From contig CAJVXY010000012.1 of assembly GCA_913009895.1 (NCBI GenBank), positions 1-64,000 on the forward strand: DNA of 64,000 nt, given 5' to 3'. Below the pieces are notes generated by a model. It was not told where the DNA came from and did no database searches. It saw nothing but the letters and a program-made list of their open reading frames with translations. This DNA comes from an uncultured Acidiferrobacteraceae bacterium (GTDB lineage: Bacteria > Pseudomonadota > Gammaproteobacteria > Acidiferrobacterales > SZUA-150). Shown in pieces: positions 57,178 through 64,000 of this stretch. Made by a program: the position numbers and the translations under genes. The first letter of the stretch is position 1, and every line of letters begins with the position of its first letter.

Positions 57178-58749
57178 ATGTCTGACCTTCATAACCAAAA
57201 AATCTTAATCCTGGATTTTGGTTCCCAGTACACGCAACTGATTGCCCGTCGTATCCGTGAGGCCGGGGTTTACTGCGAGATCCAGTACGAAGACATGTCG
57301 GCAGCGGCCATCCAGGCCTTTGGGCCGAAGGGAATTATATTGTCCGGTGGGCCCGAGTCTGTTACTGCCGATAATACGTCCCGTGCCAATGATATTGTTT
57401 TTACCCTGGGCGTGCCGGTACTGGGTATTTGTTATGGCATGCAAACCATGGCGGCCCAGCTTGGCGGCAAGGTAGAGTCTTCAAATCATCGTGAATACGG
57501 ATACGCGCAAGTCAAAGTATTAAAAGAATCAAAATTGTTCGGTGACTTGAACGATGGTAAAGATAAAAATAATCAAAAACTTGATGTCTGGATGAGCCAT
57601 GGCGATCGTGTTACCTCTTTGCCTGATGGTTTCCAGGCTATTGCCGGTTCGGAAAATGCGCCCCTGGCGGCTATTGCTGACGAAAGCAAAAATTTTTACG
57701 GACTTCAGTTTCACCCGGAAGTAACCCATACAAAACAGGGTCAGCAAATTATAGAAAAATTTGTCCACAATATTTGTGGCTGCGCCTCTGATTGGGTGCC
57801 TGGCAATATTATTGATGACATTGTCAGCCAGGCAAGAAAACAGGTGGGTCACGACCAGGTGATTCTCGGTTTATCAGGGGGCGTTGACTCATCCGTTGTT
57901 GCCGCGTTATTGCACAAAGCCATTGGCAAACAACTGACCTGTATTTTTGTTGATAATGGTTTGTTACGCCTCAATGAAGGCGACCAGGTCATGGATACCT
58001 TCGCTGACCACATGGGTGTTAATGTAATACGGGTGGATGCAGAAAATCGTTTCCTGGAAAAACTGGCTGGCATTTCGAACCCGGAAGAGAAACGTAAACA
58101 AATCGGTTATACCTTTATTGAGATATTTGAAGAAGAAGCCGAAAAAATCAGTAATGCCAAATGGCTTGCCCAGGGAACGATTTACCCCGACGTAATCGAA
58201 TCTTCGAGAATCAAAAATGGCAAGTCACATGTCATTAAATCGCATCATAATGTTGGTGGTTTGCCAGAAGATATGGCCTTGAGTTTGCTGGAGCCATTAA
58301 GAGAGCTATTCAAGGATGAGGTGCGAAGAATTGGCGAGGCACTGGGCCTGCCCCACAAAATGATTTATCGCCATCCATTTCCTGGCCCCGGGCTCGGTGT
58401 CAGGATTCTTGGCGAAGTCAAAAAAGAATACGCCGACCTGTTGAGACAGGCCGACGCGATTTATATGGACGAGCTTTACAAAAATAATTTGTACGAAAAA
58501 GTATCCCAGGCTTTTACTGTATTTTTACCAGTCAAGTCTGTGGGTGTTGTGGGTGATACCCGTGCCTATGAATACGTAGTGGCCATACGGGCAGTTGAAA
58601 CCATTGATTTCATGACGGCCACCTGGGCCCATTTGCCCTATGAAGTACTGGCGACGATTTCCAATCGAATCATTAATGAGGTGCGTGGCATCAGCCGTGT
58701 GGTTTATGATATTTCAGGCAAACCACCCGCGACCATTGAGTGGGAATAA
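57178..58749 (+). CDS. guaA: GMP synthase (glutamine-hydrolysing)
   Basis: The 523-aa enzyme has an N-terminal glutamine amidotransferase domain (Cys in [10 protein letters not shown], His-Glu in [10 protein letters not shown]), an ATP pyrophosphatase domain ([16 protein letters not shown]) and a C-terminal dimerisation domain. It turns XMP into GMP. The ATG at 57178 has no obvious ribosome site. Confidence 0.97.
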   Translation: MSDLHNQKILILDFGSQYTQLIARRIREAGVYCEIQYEDMSAAAIQAFGPKGIILSGGPESVTADNTSRANDIVFTLGVPVLGICYGMQTMAAQLGGKVESSNHREYGYAQVKVLKESKLFGDLNDGKDKNNQKLDVWMSHGDRVTSLPDGFQAIAGSENAPLAAIADESKNFYGLQFHPEVTHTKQGQQIIEKFVHNICGCASDWVPGNIIDDIVSQARKQVGHDQVILGLSGGVDSSVVAALLHKAIGKQLTCIFVDNGLLRLNEGDQVMDTFADHMGVNVIRVDAENRFLEKLAGISNPEEKRKQIGYTFIEIFEEEAEKISNAKWLAQGTIYPDVIESSRIKNGKSHVIKSHHNVGGLPEDMALSLLEPLRELFKDEVRRIGEALGLPHKMIYRHPFPGPGLGVRILGEVKKEYADLLRQADAIYMDELYKNNLYEKVSQAFTVFLPVKSVGVVGDTRAYEYVVAIRAVETIDFMTATWAHLPYEVLATISNRIINEVRGISRVVYDISGKPPATIEWE

Positions 58750-59229
<480 letters not shown>

Positions 59230-59499
59230 ATATAATCAAATTGGATTCCCGTTGCCACGGGCAAGCATTGTTCCCGACAATGCTTTTGCATTTCCTCCAT
59301 TGCACAAGGATGTGCAGGTGCCGTGAAGCACAGGGAAGTGCGAGAACGGCCATCCATGGAGGTCAGAATTCAGCTCTTGATTTTATAGGCTGTAGGGTGG
59401 GCATTGCCCACCATTTAGCGTCGTTCATGCCGTGATGTTTATGATGGGCAGCCGCTTCCAGCAATCGAGTGCCGCCGGAGAGCCAATTGCTTTTTCAAC
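59230..59499. repeat. Intergenic hairpins and repeat-like sequence between tadA and mltF
   Basis: AAGCATTGT (59263-59271) and ACAATGCTT (59277-59285) form a perfect 9-bp hairpin followed by TTTGC, a possible terminator for tadA. A second hairpin GGTGGGCA/TGCCCACC-like (59396-59411) belongs to the GTAGGGTGGGCA type of dispersed repeat seen in many gammaproteobacteria. No gene is seen. Confidence 0.5.
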
Positions 59500-60939
59500 C
59501 TATATCGCAGGCGCCTTGAGCTTGATCGCATCCGTTTGTTGTGATGACTGTTCTCGTTCATCAATGCGTACCAGTGCATCATGGTAATTACGAATCCGCG
59601 TGACAAATCGTACCGGCTCAATACCACGGGCATAACCATATTTTGTTTTGCTATACCATCGCTTGCGTGACAGTAACGGCAGGTTACGTTTTACGTCGGC
59701 CCACTTGTCAGGGTTGCCTTTTCTTTTTTGGGTAATAATCCGTGCATCTTCCAGGTGGCCGAAACCGACATTATAAGCAGCCAACGCCATCCAGAGCCTG
59801 TCAGGCTCTTTAATACTTTCGGGTAAACGTTCACGAAGTTCCTTAATGTAGCGGGCGCCACCGTTGATTGCCTGTTCCGGATCCGTTCGGTCGGTCACAC
59901 CGAGAGATTTTGCTGTATTTTTGGTTAACATCATCATGCCGCGCACACCAGTCGGCGAGGTTGCCTTGGGGTTCCAGAATGATTCCTGGTAACCCATGGC
60001 TGCAAGCAAGCGCCAGTCTATGCCCGTGTCCCTGCCGGCTTTTTCAAACAGGGTTTGATATTTTGGTAAACGATTCTGAATACGCAAATGGTAAACACTC
60101 ATATTGACCGGGTTGGAAACACCGGAAGTACCGTAATAATTATCAAGCAAACGGGCCAGCTCGCCATTCCTGCGAATCTTTTTAATAAATTTTACCGCGG
60201 CTTCGTAAAGGCTCTTGTCCTGGATCCGTGGAAATGCCCAGGCAAGTTTTTCCGGCGTACCAATTTTAAAGGCAATACGAAGATCAGGATAATAAGGACG
60301 ATTTAAATCAAAAAAATTTGAATCAGTCACAGTCAGGTCAAGCAAACCTTCCGTAACCATTTGCAATAAATCCTCTTCACTTTTATCAACAACTTCCATC
60401 CAGCTTGTTTTCGGGTATTTCTTTTTGACTGTTTCCAGTTGTTTTATGTGCCGGGTATTGGCCACCACCTCTATATGGTGTTGGTAAAGATACATGGCCT
60501 CTTTTGGCGGAAACGTACCGGCACGATAAATAACCGCATGGTTGACGACCTGGTAGTGAGGTGTATAACGCAAGGATAAATTATTTTTCTCGTCAATATT
60601 CAAGCCAGCTGCAATCATATCAACCTCGCCACGCTCAAGCACACTTAACCCGGTTTCATTATCCATAATTTGAAACACCGCAGCCACGCCAAGTTGTTCG
60701 GCAAATGCAGTCACCATGTTGTACTCGATGCCGGCATAACCGTCCGGGCCTTTATAAAAAGTGGTGGGACTATTTTTAGTCAAAACAACCAGCTCGCCGG
60801 CACTAATCACCGATTCGAGTTTTGTCTTCGGGCGCTGGCTGCAAGCCGAGATACCGATGGTGACCAAAATAATGATCAGTCCAGACCAGCACCTAAAGCG
60901 CAGGCGAGGGCGAGCAGTTTGAGGGGGAAGTTGGGACAT
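59500..60939 (-). CDS. mltF: Membrane-bound lytic murein transglycosylase F
   Basis: The 479-aa outer-membrane lipoprotein (lipobox near IGISAC) has a periplasmic solute-binding-like (SBP_bac_3) domain (LVVLTKNSPTTFYKGPDGYAG, GEVDMIAAGLNI) and a C-terminal SLT lysozyme-like domain (AMGYQESFWNPKATS, with the catalytic Glu, and GVRGMMMLT). It cuts glycan strands between N-acetylmuramic acid and N-acetylglucosamine. The neighbourhood with tadA and gua genes matches E. coli. Confidence 0.95.
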   Translation of the reverse strand: MSQLPPQTARPRLRFRCWSGLIIILVTIGISACSQRPKTKLESVISAGELVVLTKNSPTTFYKGPDGYAGIEYNMVTAFAEQLGVAAVFQIMDNETGLSVLERGEVDMIAAGLNIDEKNNLSLRYTPHYQVVNHAVIYRAGTFPPKEAMYLYQHHIEVVANTRHIKQLETVKKKYPKTSWMEVVDKSEEDLLQMVTEGLLDLTVTDSNFFDLNRPYYPDLRIAFKIGTPEKLAWAFPRIQDKSLYEAAVKFIKKIRRNGELARLLDNYYGTSGVSNPVNMSVYHLRIQNRLPKYQTLFEKAGRDTGIDWRLLAAMGYQESFWNPKATSPTGVRGMMMLTKNTAKSLGVTDRTDPEQAINGGARYIKELRERLPESIKEPDRLWMALAAYNVGFGHLEDARIITQKRKGNPDKWADVKRNLPLLSRKRWYSKTKYGYARGIEPVRFVTRIRNYHDALVRIDEREQSSQQTDAIKLKAPAI

Positions 60940-61071
60940 AAAAATAGTATAGCGTCACCGGCTAAGCTTGCCGATGTAAAATTACAATGTATGATAATTA
61001 CTCGCCTGATGTTAGTATCAGTCAAGGCAGGCTCTTGATTCAGAAGACAAAAATTAGATAAAAACAGGACT

Positions 61072-62181
61072 ATGTCAGAATCCAGCGAAAACGAGCAAAA
61101 AGCGGCAGACCTGGAAAGGCTGCGCAATACTATTCCCCTGAATTCCCTCAGCGACAGCAATCTTGTTTCGTTAATAGAAGGCTCGAAAATTGAAAACCTG
61201 GGCAAGGGCAAAGTCATATTTAAAGAAGGCAGTAGCGACACCTTATCGATTTATTTACTTGAAGGTGCCGTTGAGCTGGTCTCAAAAGCCACCGGCGCAA
61301 AACGATCCATCACTGCCAATACCGATGAGGCCAGTTATGCCCTGGCCCAACTGCGGCCAAGACAGTACACGGGCAAAACCATTAGCAAGGCCAGGGTCGC
61401 CAAAATTGATAGTTTGCAAATTGATCGTTACCTGACCATGGATCACCTGTCCGATGACTGGGCCATATCAGATGATCCTGATGGTGGCCTTGAAGTTGAT
61501 GAAATGTTTTTTGAAGTTGATGGCGAGTGGATGATGGAAATGCTGCGCGGCAGTGTTTTTGAAAAACTGCCCGCGGCCAGCATGAATGAAATCTTTGCCC
61601 GCCTTGAATCCGTCCCGGTTAAAGCGGGTGAAGTAATTATCAAGCAGGGCGAAGCAGGGGATTTTTACTATATTATCAAGAGTGGCAAGTTTAATATTTC
61701 CCGTAAAATGTCTGATGGCAAAGTCCAGGTTCTGGCAACCATGAAAGACGGCGATATTTTTGGTGAAGAAGCACTGCTCTCCAATGCACCAAGAAATGCC
61801 AATGTGATTTCAATGAGTGAAGGCGAGCTCATGCGATTAAACAAGACTGATTTTGATGACCTGTTAAAAGAACCACTGGTTGCATCCCTGCCAATGCAAA
61901 ATGCAGAAACGGAAATAAAAGCTGGCGCGATTTTAATTGATGTGCGCACCATAGGTGAGTTTAAAAGTGGCGCTATTAAAATTGCCAAAAACATTCCCCT
62001 GAATGAACTACGTCGTACGCTACCCAAGCTGGATCACGATAAAAAATATCTATTGTGTTGTTTGACCAGCGGTCGTAGCCAGGTCGCTGCTTTTATTATG
62101 AACCAGCGCGGTTTTGATGCCCATTACCTGGAGGGAGGATTGCAATCCTTGCCCAGCTGGCCAGCGCCGGGGAAATCTTAA
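61072..62181 (+). CDS. Cyclic nucleotide-binding and rhodanese fusion protein
   Basis: The 369-aa protein has two cyclic-nucleotide-binding folds and a rhodanese domain. The first CNB fold (about residues 20-120) lacks a complete phosphate-binding cassette. The second (about 165-285) has FGEEALLSNAPRNANV, close to the ligand-binding consensus. The C-terminal rhodanese (LIDVRTIGEFKSGAI) has an active-site loop CCLTSGRS with Cys. No DNA-binding or membrane segment is seen. It may couple a nucleotide signal to sulfur transfer, but this is inference. It stands alone between divergent mltF and a convergent secreted-protein gene. Confidence 0.82.
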   Translation: MSESSENEQKAADLERLRNTIPLNSLSDSNLVSLIEGSKIENLGKGKVIFKEGSSDTLSIYLLEGAVELVSKATGAKRSITANTDEASYALAQLRPRQYTGKTISKARVAKIDSLQIDRYLTMDHLSDDWAISDDPDGGLEVDEMFFEVDGEWMMEMLRGSVFEKLPAASMNEIFARLESVPVKAGEVIIKQGEAGDFYYIIKSGKFNISRKMSDGKVQVLATMKDGDIFGEEALLSNAPRNANVISMSEGELMRLNKTDFDDLLKEPLVASLPMQNAETEIKAGAILIDVRTIGEFKSGAIKIAKNIPLNELRRTLPKLDHDKKYLLCCLTSGRSQVAAFIMNQRGFDAHYLEGGLQSLPSWPAPGKS

Positions 62182-62259
62182 GAGACCGGAGTTATTTTCG
62201 AAGGGGCAGCTGTTTTATGCTGAAAGCGGACGCTGACCAAATAATTTGTATAATTTAAG

Positions 62260-63465
62260 CTATCCTGGAACATCCAAGTCCACTAAATTAACAAACTTAA
62301 GAAACCCCAATACACTTTTACCTGTTTTTATATTTACGACATCAGCGCCAGCCCCTAAGCCAATAATCAAGTACCTGCCAATATTATGGGCATATCCGCC
62401 CTCAGATAACTGCACCGCTTCTTTTCCTTGTGCTTCGAGGAAAAGTCCCATGATTCCAGTATTTCTGCCCTCAGAATATTTTGATTTAACATAACTTATC
62501 TTTGTTTTCATTCCTTCGATTTCATAATAAAGATCAGTTATTTCATAAAGATTATAGTCTTCTCTTAAGTTGCCCATCCTTAGTTTGTGACGCACCACAA
62601 AAGGATTGTGGTCCTTATTCCAATCCAAACGGGTATAAGGTAGAAAAGCTTTCTTTTCATAACTATTATTTATTAAATCGAAACTGCATCGTCCCTTTCT
62701 TCCGCAAATTTTACTTTCTAATATTTCCCATTCTTTACCGTCAAACTTCCAAAGATGATTCAACGATCCATCAGCTATGTCCCAGGCGGCCTGATGAACT
62801 AGCAAGGAACCATCTGGATGGATACCTGCAGTCCTGACTTCTGGGCCGAAATATACTTTGTCTATTTTGATAGGCACTGTCAGTTCTTCGCTAACAGCAA
62901 TATCCGGGGTAATTGAAACGACTCGCAGGCTCTTGCGGTAGATTAAAAATATTTTTTTATATTTATTGTTAACAGATATCCATCGTGCACATGTTTTGGG
63001 TTTATAAAGGACCTTGACCTTGTTTGTTTTAATATTCCAGTATTGGATTTTGCACTCCTCATCTTCTGTATGAATATAGATGAGGCCAGTAGGTTTCCTG
63101 GCTTGCTCCCAAGGTACTGTTTGAGGAACATTTTGTTGATATTTTGGCGGCAAACTCTTTTTAGGGTTGAGTATGAGAGTTACCGGGAAATCCATTCCGG
63201 AATGGGCAGGATGGCCTTTTATTAAGGTCGCCATAATTCGTACTTCTGCACCTACATTACACCTGGGTGGTTGATAATTCATAGGCTGATACGTGTAACC
63301 AAATGAATCATAAATTACACATAGTTTCGGGTTATGCTTACTAACTTTCCAGTATCCATCTAACAGAAACGTTTTTTGTGCCTGGACTGTGCCAATACTG
63401 GTAAGTACCAGTACACTGAAGAGTATTATCAGTACGTTTATAATTTTATTTATCTTTTTCATCAT
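62260..63465 (-). CDS. Secreted protein of unknown function
   Basis: I do not recognise this 401-aa protein. It has a signal peptide (IINVLIILFSVLVLTSIG, cleavage near VQAQ), about 370 mature residues with many Tyr, Trp and Lys, and several cysteines in pairs (CKIQYW, KTCARW, KICGRKGRCSF). Segments such as SLLVHQAAWDIADGSLNHLW recall a beta propeller, but the repeat is not clear. It is flanked by a convergent gene and a toxin-antitoxin pair, and the region is AT-rich, so it may be accessory. Localisation is probably periplasmic or extracellular. Confidence 0.6.
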   Translation of the reverse strand: MMKKINKIINVLIILFSVLVLTSIGTVQAQKTFLLDGYWKVSKHNPKLCVIYDSFGYTYQPMNYQPPRCNVGAEVRIMATLIKGHPAHSGMDFPVTLILNPKKSLPPKYQQNVPQTVPWEQARKPTGLIYIHTEDEECKIQYWNIKTNKVKVLYKPKTCARWISVNNKYKKIFLIYRKSLRVVSITPDIAVSEELTVPIKIDKVYFGPEVRTAGIHPDGSLLVHQAAWDIADGSLNHLWKFDGKEWEILESKICGRKGRCSFDLINNSYEKKAFLPYTRLDWNKDHNPFVVRHKLRMGNLREDYNLYEITDLYYEIEGMKTKISYVKSKYSEGRNTGIMGLFLEAQGKEAVQLSEGGYAHNIGRYLIIGLGAGADVVNIKTGKSVLGFLKFVNLVDLDVPG

Positions 63466-63603
63466 TAAAATATTCTTGATGATCGGCTTTTTATACTGGA
63501 AGTGGTCGTTTTATTTCATCGTTTCAAGTACTTTTGGGATATCTGGGGCCACTGTAAAAATCAATAGATAGTTTTTACTTTGAGCTTTCCCAGCTTTCCC
63601 AGC

Positions 63604-63852
63604 TTACCCGGCTTGCTTGAACTCTTCTCGTATCACTTTACGTAACGTATCTTCCAAAGATTCTTCATGCGAACGAATATAATTATGCAATGATTCATTG
63701 ATCAGTGTTTGGTAATTACCACCACCCGCAGAATGAACCTTGTTTTTAAAGTAATCTATAATGTCACCGTCCAGTCGTATGGTGATACGAACTTTATTTG
63801 GATCGGGCTTTATCACAGCGCCTCGTTTTCCTTTACTGAAGTCTTCACTCAT
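63604..63852 (-). CDS. brnA: BrnA-type antitoxin
   Basis: The 82-aa protein ends in a ribbon-helix-helix-like region (VRITIRLDGDIIDYFKNKV, YQTLINESLHNYI), as in BrnA/DUF4415 antitoxins, with a charged C-terminal tail (EESLEDTLRKVIREEFKQAG). ATG 63852 overlaps the toxin stop codon (ATGA) on the minus strand. In-frame upstream codons lie in the toxin gene. BrnA binds BrnT and represses the promoter of the pair. Confidence 0.88.
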   Translation of the reverse strand: MSEDFSKGKRGAVIKPDPNKVRITIRLDGDIIDYFKNKVHSAGGGNYQTLINESLHNYIRSHEESLEDTLRKVIREEFKQAG

Positions 63853-64000
63853 AATTTTAACCCTCGGTAATACTGCCTGGTTTCGCTGCGGTCTGCTCTT
63901 CGAGCTGAAATAATACGGATACAATCATTCTCACGGTATGTATAAATTACATATAGAATGTTTATGTCTGGGCCCATTCCCAATGTTTTAAAACGTTGCT
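63849..64000 (-). CDS. brnT: BrnT-type ribonuclease toxin, 5' part beyond the window
   Basis: The last 49 codons on the minus strand read RFKTLGMGPDINILYVIYTY, then RENDCIRIISARRADRSETRQYY. This is the C-terminal half of BrnT toxins (VVYT...IRIISARRA). The stop overlaps the brnA ATG, a typical toxin-then-antitoxin order for BrnTA. The N-terminal catalytic half is outside the window. Confidence 0.88.
   Translation of the reverse strand, partial: QRFKTLGMGPDINILYVIYTYRENDCIRIISARRADRSETRQYYRGLKL

Overview
The window is a gammaproteobacterial chromosome segment of moderate to low G+C. Gene content and order support this. The stretch suhB, trmJ, cysE, iscR-iscS-iscU-iscA-hscB-hscA-fdx-iscX, rlmN-pilW-rodZ-ispG-hisS-yfgM-bamB-der, xseA, guaB-guaA, tadA, mltF keeps much of the order known from the 56-57 minute region of Escherichia coli. 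A small lipoprotein that resembles the SoxXA-binding protein SoxK, a cytochrome c maturation (Ccm) locus and the ferredoxin FdxA hint at a respiratory organism that may oxidise sulfur. The order or genus cannot be fixed from the sequence alone.

Layout. Positions 1-1198 hold a frameshifted IS1182-type transposase cut by the left edge. Positions 1599-6049 form a three-gene envelope operon: an MMPL/RND exporter, a LolA-like periplasmic protein and an outer-membrane beta-barrel candidate. Small genes follow (DUF2933, YHS, a DUF4136 lipoprotein), then a flavoprotein oxidoreductase, a PAS-GGDEF diguanylate cyclase and a dynamin-like GTPase. Positions 12243-19651 are a complete chemotaxis operon on the minus strand (STAS, MCP, CheY, CheA, CheW, CheR, CheD, CheB). 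It is flanked by a divergently transcribed 192-aa gene that I propose is the missing CheY-P phosphatase. ccmI-ccmH-ccmF, pgi, yoaA, a candidate CsrA-sequestering small RNA, fdxA and a PilZ-like protein gene follow.

From 31 kb the window is mostly housekeeping: suhB, a B12-binding radical SAM gene, trmJ, cysE, and the isc operon with an IscR-type operator at its promoter and two cysteine desulfurases in tandem. The rlmN-to-der operon comes next and carries a Ser/Thr kinase gene and an S4-domain gene at its end. xseA and an M23 peptidase gene, the SoxK-like lipoprotein, guaB-guaA-tadA and mltF follow. The last 4 kb look accessory: a cyclic-nucleotide-binding/rhodanese fusion, an unrecognised secreted protein and a BrnT/BrnA toxin-antitoxin pair cut by the right edge.

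The strongest leads are four. (1) A D-x3-Q motif like the CheZ active site occurs in both the 192-aa protein and the neighbouring MCP, and both proteins end in VELF. (2) A terminator-ended RNA after yoaA carries six GGA motifs, one in a perfect hexaloop hairpin. (3) The guaB promoter has its -10 box six bases before the ATG, which predicts a leaderless mRNA. (4) A PilZ-like protein has its two c-di-GMP motifs separated by a long insertion. No tRNA, rRNA or CRISPR array was seen.
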